Source: Sulfuritalea sp.
GTDB taxonomy: Bacteria > Pseudomonadota > Gammaproteobacteria > Burkholderiales > Rhodocyclaceae
Direction of reading: 5' to 3'
Assembly: GCA_023700805.1 (NCBI GenBank)
Contig: JAMPYF010000002.1
Span: 186,001 to 250,000 of the forward strand
DNA length: 64,000 bases
How positions within the stretch are numbered: position 1 is the first letter of the stretch; each line of letters starts with the position of its first letter. Positions 1 through 8,758 of the stretch are shown piece by piece. Below the pieces are notes generated by a model. The model worked only from the letters and a program-made list of their open reading frames with translations. It had not been told where the DNA came from and did no database searches. The translations under genes and the position numbers were made by a program.

Positions 1-1258
1 CTTTCTCGTGACCGAGCTTGGTGCGCAAGGCGCCCAGCGCGTCATTGACGATCTTGGTCTTGTCCGCACCGAAGAAAATCAGGTCGCCGGACTGCGCCCC
101 GGTGCGCTCGATGATGGCCTTCAAGGCCGCGGCGTGCAGGTTCTTGACGATGGGCGACTGCAGGCCGTCTTCGTTGAGCTTGGTCGCGTCATTGACCTTG
201 ATGTAGGCCAGGCCGCGGGCGCCGTAGATCTTGACGAATTCGGTGTAGCCGTCGATCTCGCCGCGAGTAAGGCTGGCGCCGCCCGGCACGCGCAGCGCCG
301 CGACGCGGCCGCCCGAGGTGGCCGGACCGCTGAACACCTTGAAGGCGACGTCGGCCACGGCATCGGTGACCTCGGTCAATTCGAGCGTCACGCGCAGGTC
401 GGGTTTGTCGGAGCCGTAGCGGCCCATGGCTTCGGCGTAGCTGATGCGCGGGAAGGGATTGGGCAGATCGACGGCAAGTGCCGTCTTGAACACGCTGCGG
501 ATCATTTCTTCCATGAGGCCGGTGATCTGCTCTTCGGTCAGGAAGGAGGTCTCGATATCGACCTGGGTGAATTCCGGTTGGCGGTCGGCGCGCAGGTCTT
601 CGTCGCGGAAACACTTGGTGATCTGGTAATAGCGGTCGAAGCCCGCCACCATCAGCAACTGCTTGAACAGTTGAGGCGATTGCGGCAGGGCGAAGAACTG
701 TCCGGGATGCACGCGCGAAGGCACCAGGTAGTCGCGTGCGCCTTCGGGCGTCGACTTGGTCAGCATAGGCGTTTCGATATCGATGAAGCCCTTCTCGTCG
801 AGGAAGCGGCGGAAGGCCATCGCCACCTTGTAGCGCAGCATCAGGTTTTTCTGCATCTGCGGCCGGCGCAGGTCGATCACGCGATGCGTCAGGCGCACGT
901 TTTCCGAAAGGTTTTCCTCGTCGAGCTGGAAGGGCGGCGTCACTGCGGGATTGAGTACTTCCAGTTCATGGCAGAGGATTTCGATTTCACCCGAGGCCAG
1001 GTTGGGGTTCTCGGTGCCTGGCGGACGGCGGCGCACCTTGCCGGTGACCTTCAGCACGAATTCGTTGCGCACGTCCTCGGCAATCCTGAACATCTCGGGA
1101 CGATCCGGGTCGCAGACGACTTGCGCCAATCCTTCCCGGTCGCGCAGATCGATGAATATGACACCGCCGTGGTCGCGGCGGCGATGGTTCCAGCCGCAAA
1201 GCGTGACGATCTGGTCGACATGGGAGGCATTCACCTCGCCGCAATAGTGGGTACGCAT
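1..1258 (-). CDS. aspS: Aspartate--tRNA ligase, C-terminal end cut by the window edge
   Basis: Class II aminoacyl-tRNA synthetase that charges tRNA-Asp in the cytoplasm. About 419 N-terminal residues are present out of the roughly 590-600 usual for the bacterial enzyme; the rest lies before base 1. The start is the ATG at 1258, giving the N-terminal OB-fold that binds the anticodon ([10 protein letters not shown]). Around residue 220 is the class II motif 2 signature [16 protein letters not shown], followed by the start of the bacterial GAD insertion. It follows the DUF502 gene on the same strand with about 36 bases between them, and probably belongs to the FmdB-DUF502-aspS unit. Whether the enzyme also charges tRNA-Asn cannot be told from this sequence. 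Confidence 0.96.
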   Translation of the reverse strand, partial: MRTHYCGEVNASHVDQIVTLCGWNHRRRDHGGVIFIDLRDREGLAQVVCDPDRPEMFRIAEDVRNEFVLKVTGKVRRRPPGTENPNLASGEIEILCHELEVLNPAVTPPFQLDEENLSENVRLTHRVIDLRRPQMQKNLMLRYKVAMAFRRFLDEKGFIDIETPMLTKSTPEGARDYLVPSRVHPGQFFALPQSPQLFKQLLMVAGFDRYYQITKCFRDEDLRADRQPEFTQVDIETSFLTEEQITGLMEEMIRSVFKTALAVDLPNPFPRISYAEAMGRYGSDKPDLRVTLELTEVTDAVADVAFKVFSGPATSGGRVAALRVPGGASLTRGEIDGYTEFVKIYGARGLAYIKVNDATKLNEDGLQSPIVKNLHAAALKAIIERTGAQSGDLIFFGADKTKIVNDALGALRTKLGHEK

Positions 1259-1294
1259 AGGATTTCCGAACGGTTGTGGTGCCCTTTCGGGCAA

Positions 1295-1930
1295 TTACTG
1301 ATTCTGGGCGCGCCCGCGGGGATTCCTCATGGGCGGGGCGACGACTCCCATGGATACGATGTATTTGAGCGCTTCATCGACGTTCATGTCGAGCTCGATG
1401 ACGTCTTTCTTCCTGACAAAAAAGAAGAAACCGTTAACCGGGCTGGGCGTGGTCGGGATGAAGACCCCGACGTGCTCTTCCGGCAACATGTCGGCGACAT
1501 CGCGGGCCGGATGCCCGGTCTGGAACGCCACCGACCATGCCTCGGGATGCGGATAGCGGACCAGCAAGACCTTGCGAAAGGCGACGCCGCTGCCCGAGAA
1601 CAGCGTGTCGCTGACCTGCTTCACGCTGTAGTAGATCGACTTCACCACCGGAATGCGCGCCAGCACGCCTTCCCAGAAGCGCACCAGCTTCTGGCCGACG
1701 ATGTTTGCCGTGATCAGCCCGGTGAGGAAGACCACCAAGATAGTCATCAGCGCACCGATGCCGGGAATGTATATCCCAAGCAGGTGCTCGGGCTGTATGG
1801 CTTGCGGCAGCAGCAGCAGGGACTGATCCATGGAGCGGACGATCAGCGACAAGACCCAGGCGGTGATGGCCAGCGGAACCCAGATCAGGAGCCCCGTGAT
1901 GAAATATTTTTTCAAGGCTACCGCAGTCAA
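1295..1930 (-). CDS. DUF502 family inner-membrane protein
   Basis: A protein of about 211 residues with two hydrophobic helices near the N-terminus (YFITGLLIWVPLAITAWVL, then GIGALMTILVVFLTGLITAN) and a conserved soluble region containing RIPVVKSIYYSVKQ, all typical of the DUF502 family. The function is unknown. No ATG is available at the expected N-terminus. The TTG at 1930 overlaps the TGA stop of the FmdB gene as TTGA, which suggests translational coupling; a second TTG at 1915 would give the form starting with KKYFITG. It sits between FmdB and aspS, an arrangement common in betaproteobacteria. Confidence 0.85.
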   Translation of the reverse strand: MTAVALKKYFITGLLIWVPLAITAWVLSLIVRSMDQSLLLLPQAIQPEHLLGIYIPGIGALMTILVVFLTGLITANIVGQKLVRFWEGVLARIPVVKSIYYSVKQVSDTLFSGSGVAFRKVLLVRYPHPEAWSVAFQTGHPARDVADMLPEEHVGVFIPTTPSPVNGFFFFVRKKDVIELDMNVDEALKYIVSMGVVAPPMRNPRGRAQNQ

Positions 1931-2193
1931 CTGTTGGCGGCGCAGCTGCCTGTCCCACCCTGGCACGGCGGCGGGTTGTCGCTCTTGGCGGCCGCGGGTT
2001 TGCCGCCGCTGCCGCCCTTGAAGTCGGTGGCGTACCAGCCGTTGCCCTTGAGTTGAAAGCCCGGGGCAGTCAGCTGCTTGGCAAAGTTTTCGGTCTTGCA
2101 TTCGGGGCAGGTGGTCAGCAGCGGGTCGCTGACCTTCCGCATGACATCTTTCTCAAAGCCGCATTCGGTGCAGCGATAAGCGTAGATCGGCAT
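1927..2193 (-). CDS. FmdB-type zinc ribbon protein
   Basis: An 88-residue protein beginning MPIYAYRCTECG, with the FmdB regulatory zinc-ribbon pattern: one CTEC pair and a second CPEC pair about 20 residues later, which together should bind one zinc ion. The C-terminal tail is rich in Gly, Lys and Pro (GGSGGKPAAAKS). The ATG at 2193 is preceded by a GGAG ribosome binding site; an upstream in-frame ATG at 2208 is less well placed. Named from the FmdB family; in most bacteria its role is unknown. The stop overlaps the start of the DUF502 gene. Confidence 0.88.
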   Translation of the reverse strand: MPIYAYRCTECGFEKDVMRKVSDPLLTTCPECKTENFAKQLTAPGFQLKGNGWYATDFKGGSGGKPAAAKSDNPPPCQGGTGSCAANS

Positions 2194-2336
2194 GAAATTC
2201 TCCGGCATTCTGGCAAAAAAGCGATTATAGCTGAAGGGCTTGGCGCGCCACCTCGGCGCGCCATCCCAAATCGGGAAATCGGGGTGAAGTCCGCCGTTTC
2301 AAGCGGAAAAGACAATATTCGGATGCCGGCAGGTAT

Positions 2337-3191
2337 CTAGAGGCCGGCGCCGAGATAGGCGCGGGTCAAGGGTTTGCCCCAGATCAGGGCAATAATCCCC
2401 GCTGCCGCCAGGTAGGGCCCGAAAGGAATCGGTACGTTGCGATTGTGACGGGCAAACACAATCAGGCCGAGGCCGACCGCTGCGCCGACCAGCGAAGACA
2501 GCAGGATGGTCAAGGGCAGCATCTGCCAGCCAAGCCATGCGCCGAGCGCGGCGAGCAGTTTGAAATCGCCGTAGCCCATGCCTTCCTTGCCGGTGGTGAG
2601 CTTGAACCCCCAATACACGGTCCACAGTGCCAGATACCCGGCCATGGCGCCGATGACGGCGCTCTTCAAGTCGGTGTAGACACTAAAGGCATTGAGCGCC
2701 AGGCCGATCCAGAGCAGGGGCAGGGTGATGTCGTCGGGCAATAGCTGGGTGTCGAAATCGATACCTGTCAGAGCAATCAGCGCGGCCACCAGCACCAGGG
2801 CGCCCAGGCCCGCGACGCTGAAGCCAAAATGCCAGGCCGCCAAGCCGAACAGCAGCCCGGTCAGCGCTTCGATCAGCGGATAGCGTGGCGAAATCGGGGC
2901 GGCGCAGCCCTTGCATCTTCCGCGCAGGAGGACCCAGCTGACAATCGGGATATTCTCCAGGGCGGCGATCGGATGGCCGCACTGCGGGCAACGCGAACGG
3001 GGTTTGGCAAGTGTGAGCGGCTCGCAGGCGGGCGGGGTTTCGCCCCTCAGTTCCGCACATTGCAGCGCCCAGTCGCGTTCCATCATGATAGGCAGGCGAT
3101 GGATGACGACGTTCAGAAAGCTGCCGACCATCAGGCCGAGCAATCCGGCGGCAAGGGCAAACACCGCCGGATCGGCGAGCAGTGCAATCAT
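2337..3191 (-). CDS. pilD: Type IV prepilin peptidase / N-methyltransferase PilD
   Basis: A 284-residue polytopic inner-membrane aspartic protease of the A24A family that cleaves the leader of type IV prepilins and related pseudopilins and methylates the new N-terminus. Visible features are the N-terminal GSFLNVVIHRLP motif, two CXXC pairs in the cytoplasmic domain (CPQC and CKGC, zinc-binding), the first catalytic Asp in LTGIDFDTQLLPD, and the second in GMGYGDFKLLAALGAW. It follows pilC with 21 bases between them, so the two are probably co-transcribed. pilB, coaE and zapD, the usual neighbours, are not adjacent here. Confidence 0.95.
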   Translation of the reverse strand: MIALLADPAVFALAAGLLGLMVGSFLNVVIHRLPIMMERDWALQCAELRGETPPACEPLTLAKPRSRCPQCGHPIAALENIPIVSWVLLRGRCKGCAAPISPRYPLIEALTGLLFGLAAWHFGFSVAGLGALVLVAALIALTGIDFDTQLLPDDITLPLLWIGLALNAFSVYTDLKSAVIGAMAGYLALWTVYWGFKLTTGKEGMGYGDFKLLAALGAWLGWQMLPLTILLSSLVGAAVGLGLIVFARHNRNVPIPFGPYLAAAGIIALIWGKPLTRAYLGAGL

Positions 3192-3212
3192 CTGCAGCAG
3201 TTGACTGCCGGC

Positions 3213-4445
3213 TTAGCCGACAACCGAGCCGAGCTTGAAGATCGGCAGGTACATGGCCACCACCAGGCCGCCGATCAGGCCGCCGAGAAAGACCATGATG
3301 ATCGGTTCCATCAGGCTGGAGAGCGTCTCGACGGCTTCGTCCACCTCGGCCTCGAAAAAGTCGGCGGTCTTGCCCAGCATTGAATCGAGCTGGCCGGACT
3401 CTTCGCCGATGGCGACCATTTGCGTCACCATGGGCGGGAAGACGCCGGAATTCTCCATGGCGACGGTCAGGCTAGATCCGGTAGAGACTTCAGCCTGAAT
3501 CTTGCTGGTTGCCAGGGTGTAGACATAATTTCCCGCAGCGCCGCCGACCGAATCGAGGGCGTCGACCAGCGGCACGCCGGCGGCAAACATCGTAGACAGG
3601 GTTCGCGTCCAGCGCGCGATGGAAGATTTCTTGATCAGGTCACCGAACACCGGAACCTTGAGGAAGTACCTGTCGGCCGCAATCTGCACCGCACGGGAAC
3701 GCTTGAATGCCTGAACAATGCCGTAGATGACCGCGTAAATTCCGCCGAAAATAAGGTACCAATTGGCCACGAAGTAATCGGAAATCGCGATCACGACCAG
3801 CGTGGGTGCGGGCAGTTCGCCGCCGAAACTGGCAAACACGCCCTTGAAGGCCGGCACCACGAAAATCATGATCACCGCAGTGATGACAAAGGCGACGATG
3901 AGGATCGAAATCGGATAGAACAGGGCGCCCTTGATCTTGGACTTGATCGCCTGGATTTTTTCCTTATAGGTGGCCAGCCGATCCAGCAGCGTATCGAGAA
4001 TACCCGCCTGCTCGCCGGCCTCGACCAGATTGCAGAACAGGGCATCGAAATATTGCGGATACTTGCGGAATGCCGATGCAAGATTGGAGCCGGTTTCGAC
4101 GTCGGACTTGATGTCGAACAGCAGCTTGGCCAGATTTGGATTGTTGGTGCCCTTGCCGACGATGTCGAAGGACTGCAGCAACGGTACGCCCGATTTGACC
4201 ATGGTCGCGAGTTGGCGGGAGAACAGCGTGATGTCCTTGTCCGAAACCTTGCCGCCGCCGCCGACCTTCTGCTTCTTGAGCTTGGTGACATTGATGCCTT
4301 GCCGCCGCAAGGCCGCATTCGCCGCTGCTTCGCTGGCCGCCTTGACTTCGCCGCGAACGACCTTGCCCTGCTTGTTCTTGCCTTCCCAGGCAAAATTGAG
4401 TTCCTTTGGGCCCTCTTTTTTTTCTGCTTTGCCTGCTGTGGCCAT
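3213..4445 (-). CDS. pilC: Type IV pilus inner-membrane platform protein PilC
   Basis: A 410-residue GspF/PilC-family protein of the type IV pilus assembly platform. It has two T2SSF repeats, each ending in membrane helices, with signatures such as LVEAGEQAGILDTLLDRLA in the first repeat and IGEESGQLDSMLGKTA in the second. The N-terminal cytoplasmic region is rich in Lys and Glu. The ATG at 4445 has a GGGAG site six bases upstream, so it is preferred to the ATG at 4460, which lacks one. The assembly ATPase gene pilB, which usually precedes pilC, is absent: the next gene upstream is a CorC-type protein. Confidence 0.95.
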   Translation of the reverse strand: MATAGKAEKKEGPKELNFAWEGKNKQGKVVRGEVKAASEAAANAALRRQGINVTKLKKQKVGGGGKVSDKDITLFSRQLATMVKSGVPLLQSFDIVGKGTNNPNLAKLLFDIKSDVETGSNLASAFRKYPQYFDALFCNLVEAGEQAGILDTLLDRLATYKEKIQAIKSKIKGALFYPISILIVAFVITAVIMIFVVPAFKGVFASFGGELPAPTLVVIAISDYFVANWYLIFGGIYAVIYGIVQAFKRSRAVQIAADRYFLKVPVFGDLIKKSSIARWTRTLSTMFAAGVPLVDALDSVGGAAGNYVYTLATSKIQAEVSTGSSLTVAMENSGVFPPMVTQMVAIGEESGQLDSMLGKTADFFEAEVDEAVETLSSLMEPIIMVFLGGLIGGLVVAMYLPIFKLGSVVG

Positions 4446-4561
4446 CGGCTTCTCCCACATTAATTTTTGTTTCGGCCGCCGCGCTTAACGCCCAAAGATC
4501 GGCGGTGGCCTCCACTGAAACCTTTGATTGGGCATTCTACGCCCTGACTATGCCGAGAGTA

Positions 4562-5833
4562 TCACTCTCCGGCGGGACGGTGAAGCCGTACCATTTTGAT
4601 CTTTCGATCCTGTGTTTGCACGATCTCCATCGCCACGGCCCCCACCCGTAAGCCGACGCCGACCTCCGGGATGTCCTGCAAGTGCTCGATGATCAGGCCG
4701 TTGAGCGTACGCGGTCCATCCAGGGGGAACTCCAGATCCAGCATGCGATTGAGTTCGCGCAAGGTGGTTGCGCCATCCACCAGCACCACGCCTTCGTCGT
4801 TCCAGGAAAGCGAGCCGGCAACATCTGACTGCCGCGTGGTGAACTTGCCGACCAGTTCTTCGATGATGTCTTCCAGGGTTACCAATCCTTCGATCTCGCC
4901 GTATTCGTCCACTACCAGCCCCATGCGCTGCCGATTTTCGCGAAAGAACTGAAGCTGGGTATAGATCGGCGTGGCTGCCGGGATGAAGTAGGGTTCGGAC
5001 ATGCGCTCACGCAGTGTCGCGTGATCTATCTCGCCGGCAAAGGCTTCGCTTAGCAGCCGGCGCTGATGCATGACGCCGACGATGTTGGCCGGATCGCCTT
5101 CGAATACCGCGACCCGGGTGTGAAAACTGGTGGCCAGCTGAGCCTTGATGTTCTCGATCGGCGCCGCAATGTCGATCGCCTCGATTTCCCCGCGCGGGGT
5201 CATGATGTCGGCGACCGTCAATTGCTCCAGTTCGAACAGGTTGAGCAATATCGAACGATGCTGCTGCGGAATGAAATGACCGGATTCCAGCACGACCGAA
5301 CGCAGTTCCTCCGGCGAAAGACGGGATGATTCGTGCCCCGGCTTGGGCTGCAGATGGAGCAGGCGCAGCAGCGGTTTGACGAACAGATTGACCAGCCAGA
5401 CGACGGGATAGGCGACACGCAGCAAGGGTGTCAGCACATAGCCGATACGCAACGCCAGCCAGTCCGGGTAGGTGGCTCCCGCCACCTTGGGCGTGATTTC
5501 GGAGAACACCAGCAGGCAGAAAGTCACGAACAGGGCGCCGATTTCGAGCGTCCATTTCTCCTGGCCGAAGATCCGCAGGGCAATGTTGCCGGTCAGCATC
5601 GCGGCGACCGAGTTGACCAGGGTATTTCCCAGCAGGATCACGCCCAGCAAATGGTCGGTCTTTCCCAGCAGGGCCAGCGCCAGCCGCGCGCCACGATGGC
5701 CTTCTTGCGCCATGTGCCGCAACCGAATCCGGTTGGAGGCCATCATGGCGGTTTCCGACATCGAAAAGAATGCTGAGCAGACCAGCAGTACGGCGAGTGC
5801 TGAGAATTGCGCCGAAAGGGGAATTTCGTCCAT
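4562..5833 (-). CDS. CNNM/CBS-domain membrane protein, HlyC/CorC family
   Basis: A 423-residue protein with an N-terminal DUF21/CNNM membrane domain of four helices (FSMSETAMMASNRIRLRHM is the conserved start of the family), a pair of CBS domains (IMTPRGEIEAIDI, then VDEYGEIEGLVTLEDIIEEL) and a C-terminal CorC_HlyC transporter-associated domain. Relatives are linked to magnesium/cobalt efflux and resistance. The start codon overlaps the stop of the gene upstream (YpjD-like) by one base at 5833, so the two are co-transcribed. The substrate cannot be assigned from sequence. Confidence 0.9.
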   Translation of the reverse strand: MDEIPLSAQFSALAVLLVCSAFFSMSETAMMASNRIRLRHMAQEGHRGARLALALLGKTDHLLGVILLGNTLVNSVAAMLTGNIALRIFGQEKWTLEIGALFVTFCLLVFSEITPKVAGATYPDWLALRIGYVLTPLLRVAYPVVWLVNLFVKPLLRLLHLQPKPGHESSRLSPEELRSVVLESGHFIPQQHRSILLNLFELEQLTVADIMTPRGEIEAIDIAAPIENIKAQLATSFHTRVAVFEGDPANIVGVMHQRRLLSEAFAGEIDHATLRERMSEPYFIPAATPIYTQLQFFRENRQRMGLVVDEYGEIEGLVTLEDIIEELVGKFTTRQSDVAGSLSWNDEGVVLVDGATTLRELNRMLDLEFPLDGPRTLNGLIIEHLQDIPEVGVGLRVGAVAMEIVQTQDRKIKMVRLHRPAGE

Positions 5834-6657
5834 CAGCGGCCGAGAATTACCTCAAGCACGAAGCGGCTGCCGACATAGGCCAGCAACAGGGCGGCGAACC
5901 CGGCCAGGGTCCAGCGCAGGGCCACCCGCCCGCGCCAGCCGCGCAAGTGGCGGCCCGTCAGCAGTGCGGCGAAAATCAGCCAGGAGAGGATGGCGAACAC
6001 CGTTTTGTGGTTGAACGTCAGCGCCTTGCCGAACAGGGTTTCGGAGAAGAACACGCCGGAAATCAGGGTGAGGGTGAGCAGGACGAAGGCGACGTGAATC
6101 AGGCGAAACAGCAGGGCTTCCATGGTCAGCAGGGGCGGCAGGCCTGCCAGCAAGGGCGAGATGCGGCCCCGATGCAGTCCTCTTTCGGCAGTTGCCATCA
6201 GCAGGGCGTGCAGCGCAGCCAGGGTAAACAGGCTGTAGGCCAGCATCGCCATCAGGAAGTGCATGCGGAAAGCCATCGAGCCGGCGTTGGTCAGCACGTG
6301 GGCCTCGGAGAAGATAACAGGCAGCATGGCAGCGACCGAGGCGGCAGGCAGCCCGAGGACCTGCAAGCCTTCCATGCGGGCATAGAAACTTTCGATCCAG
6401 TACAGCGCAATGGCCAGCCACAAAATCACGGAAAGCGCGATGGCGAAGCCGAAGCGCATGCTTTCGCCGTCGAATATGGCCATGCGCAAACTGACGCCAT
6501 GGGCGATCAGGGCCAGCAGCAGCAGGCTGCGCTCGCCAATTCCGAGGCCTCCCGAAGGTTGGTCGAGCAAGGGTCCGCGCCAACGCGTGCGCCAAAGATG
6601 TACCGCCAGGCCGGCATAAAGGGCTGCGGCCAGCGGATGCATTAAGATTGCGGGCAT
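5833..6657 (-). CDS. CcsA/YpjD-like inner-membrane protein (cytochrome c assembly family)
   Basis: A 274-residue protein with about eight hydrophobic helices of the cytochrome c assembly superfamily (CcsA/YpjD type). It belongs to the ffh-linked YpjD group: the gene lies back to back with ffh, as in many gammaproteobacteria and betaproteobacteria. The helix containing MAMLAYSLFTLAALHALLM and the C-terminal helices with KTVFAILSWLIFAALLTGRH fit the haem-handling fold with conserved His. Its role in haem handling is inferred only. The start at 6657 is one of two ATGs (the other at 6642), neither with a good ribosome binding site. Confidence 0.8.
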   Translation of the reverse strand: MPAILMHPLAAALYAGLAVHLWRTRWRGPLLDQPSGGLGIGERSLLLLALIAHGVSLRMAIFDGESMRFGFAIALSVILWLAIALYWIESFYARMEGLQVLGLPAASVAAMLPVIFSEAHVLTNAGSMAFRMHFLMAMLAYSLFTLAALHALLMATAERGLHRGRISPLLAGLPPLLTMEALLFRLIHVAFVLLTLTLISGVFFSETLFGKALTFNHKTVFAILSWLIFAALLTGRHLRGWRGRVALRWTLAGFAALLLAYVGSRFVLEVILGR

Positions 6658-6712
6658 CGGCGAAGTCTACACCAAGCCTCCCAACTCTCAATGCATCTAC
6701 CCTCATCCATTC

Positions 6713-8068
6713 ATGCTAGATAACCTTACCCAGCGTCTCGGCCGTGTCGTCAAGAACTTGCGCGGCCAGGCGCGCCTGACCGACGACAATATTTCCGACA
6801 TGCTGCGCGAAGTGCGCATGGCCCTGCTCGAAGCCGACGTGGCCTTGCCGGTGGTCAAGGATTTCATCGCCCGCGTCAAGGAAAAGGCGCTCGGGCAGGA
6901 GGTCATCGGATCGCTGACCCCTGGCCAGGCACTGGTCGGCGTCGTGCACCGCGAGCTTACCGAACTGATGGGCGGCGCCAGCGTCGGCCTCAATCTCGCC
7001 ACCCAGCCGCCGGCCGTGATCCTGATGTCCGGTCTGCAGGGCGCCGGCAAGACCACGACCACGGCCAAGCTCGGCAAGTGGCTCAAGGAACGGCAGAAGA
7101 AAAAAGTGCTGGCCGTCAGCTGCGACGTCTATCGTCCCGCCGCCATCGAGCAGTTGAAAGCCGTTTCGGCCCAGGCCGGGATCGACTTCTTCCCGTCCAC
7201 GGGTGAGCAAAAGCCCGCCGCCATCGCCGCTGCCGCGCTGGATTATGCCAAGCGGCATTATTACGACGTGATTTTCGTCGACACTGCCGGGCGCCTGGCC
7301 ATCGACGAGGCCATGATGGCCGAGATAAAGGATCTGCATGCGCTGCTGAACCCGATCGAAACCCTGTTCGTGGTCGATGCCATGCTTGGCCAGGACGCGG
7401 TGAACACGGCGAAGGCATTCAACGAGGCCCTGCCGCTGACCGGCGTGATCCTGACCAAACTCGACGGCGATTCGCGCGGCGGCGCGGCGCTGTCGGTGCG
7501 CCATGTGACCGGCAAGCCGATCAAGTTCGCCGGCGTCGGCGAGAAACTCACCGGGCTCGAGGAATTCCATCCCGAACGCATGGCCTCGCGCATCCTCGGC
7601 ATGGGTGACATCCTCGGCCTGGTCGAGGAGGCGCAGCGCGGCGTCGACCAGGACAAGGCGCAGGAATTCGTCAAGAAAATGAAGTCGGGCAAGGGCTTTG
7701 ACCTCAACGACTTCAAGGACCAGATCGGGCAGATGAAAAAGATGGGCGGCATGGCCGCGATGCTCGACAAGCTACCGGCGCAGTTCAGCGCCATGGCGCA
7801 GAAGGCCGGCGGCGGTATGGAGGACAAGACCGTGCGGCGCCTCGAGGGCATCATCAACTCGATGACGCCGGGAGAACGCAGCAAGCCGGAAATCATCAAG
7901 GCCAACCGCAAGCGCCGCATCGCCACCGGTGCCGGCGTGTCGGTGCAAGAGGTCAACCGCCTGCTCAATCAGTTCGAGCAGACGCAGAAGATGATGAAGC
8001 AGTTCTCCAAGGGGGGAATGCAGAAAATGATGCGCGGCATGAAGGGGATGCTGCCGGGCATGCGGTAA
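6713..8068 (+). CDS. ffh: Signal recognition particle GTPase Ffh
   Basis: A 451-residue SRP54/Ffh protein. The N-domain helical bundle is followed by the GTPase G-domain with the P-loop GLQGAGKTTTTAKL near residue 105, the G2/G3 motifs (DVYRPAAIEQL, DTAGRL), TKLDGDSRGG as G4, and a methionine-rich C-terminal M-domain (MMKQFSKGGMQKMMRGMKGM) that binds 4.5S RNA and signal peptides. Full length for the family. It targets inner-membrane proteins co-translationally. It is divergent from the YpjD-like gene, with 55 bases between starts. Confidence 0.98.
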   Translation: MLDNLTQRLGRVVKNLRGQARLTDDNISDMLREVRMALLEADVALPVVKDFIARVKEKALGQEVIGSLTPGQALVGVVHRELTELMGGASVGLNLATQPPAVILMSGLQGAGKTTTTAKLGKWLKERQKKKVLAVSCDVYRPAAIEQLKAVSAQAGIDFFPSTGEQKPAAIAAAALDYAKRHYYDVIFVDTAGRLAIDEAMMAEIKDLHALLNPIETLFVVDAMLGQDAVNTAKAFNEALPLTGVILTKLDGDSRGGAALSVRHVTGKPIKFAGVGEKLTGLEEFHPERMASRILGMGDILGLVEEAQRGVDQDKAQEFVKKMKSGKGFDLNDFKDQIGQMKKMGGMAAMLDKLPAQFSAMAQKAGGGMEDKTVRRLEGIINSMTPGERSKPEIIKANRKRRIATGAGVSVQEVNRLLNQFEQTQKMMKQFSKGGMQKMMRGMKGMLPGMR

Positions 8069-8161
8069 GTTCTTCGCCGTGTCGGACTCTGTCTGCCGGG
8101 GATTCCGCTTCGCGGGCCGGCAAGCGCCGATTCTTGAAGGCCTTGCGGCGCAGTGTAGTGA

Positions 8162-8758
8162 CTAGCGCGGCCCCCAGCGCCATTGCCGCTCCCACGCGCC
8201 GCGCACCATGTTCGGGTATTCGGGCTTGCCCAGGCTGCCGTTGTAGCGACCCAGTGCGCGATAGAGGTCGCCTTTCTCGATGTCCAGGTAGTGACGCAGG
8301 ATGGTGCAGCCGAAGCGCAGGTTGGTACGCAGGTGGAACAGGTTGCTGTCCTTGTTGCCGATCAGGCGTACCCAGAAGGGCATCACCTGCATGTAGCCGC
8401 GCGCGCCGGCCGAGGAAACCGAGTATTTCTTGAAGCCGCTTTCGACCTGGATCAGGCCGAGCACCATCTGTGGATCGAGGCCGGCGCGCTTGGCCTCGTA
8501 ATGGACGGTCTTGAGAAATTCGAGGCGCGCCTCGCGGTCCGGCATGCGCCGGCTCAGGCGCGACGACATCTCGGTCAGCCAGTCGACCTTTTCCCTGATC
8601 GTGGCGAACTGCGGTTCCGGTGCGGCGCGATCGGCGATCGCCGCGTGCAATGCCGCCTGGACGCTGGCGGCGAGCGGCTCATACTGCTGTGCGCCGGCAA
8701 GGGCCGCGGTCGGCGCGAGCGCAGCGGCAAGGTACAGCGCAAAAACTAGCCGTCGCAC
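8162..8758 (-). CDS. Soluble lytic murein transglycosylase, SLT domain
   Basis: A secreted protein of about 198 residues with an N-terminal signal peptide ([19 protein letters not shown]) and a C-terminal SLT/goose-lysozyme-like domain. The catalytic Glu lies in GLIQVESGF and the family motif [12 protein letters not shown] follows. It should cleave glycan strands of peptidoglycan in the periplasm. The GTG at 8758 overlaps the end of proS by 13 bases, so the gene is translated from the proS message. In-frame codons upstream of 8758 lie inside proS and are not used. Confidence 0.88.
   Translation of the reverse strand: MRRLVFALYLAAALAPTAALAGAQQYEPLAASVQAALHAAIADRAAPEPQFATIREKVDWLTEMSSRLSRRMPDREARLEFLKTVHYEAKRAGLDPQMVLGLIQVESGFKKYSVSSAGARGYMQVMPFWVRLIGNKDSNLFHLRTNLRFGCTILRHYLDIEKGDLYRALGRYNGSLGKPEYPNMVRGAWERQWRWGPR

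Noticed and set aside
8..2056. Long plus-strand open frame opposite aspS, DUF502 and FmdB
   Set aside because: Antisense to well-supported genes, with no family features; high GC keeps the opposite strand open.
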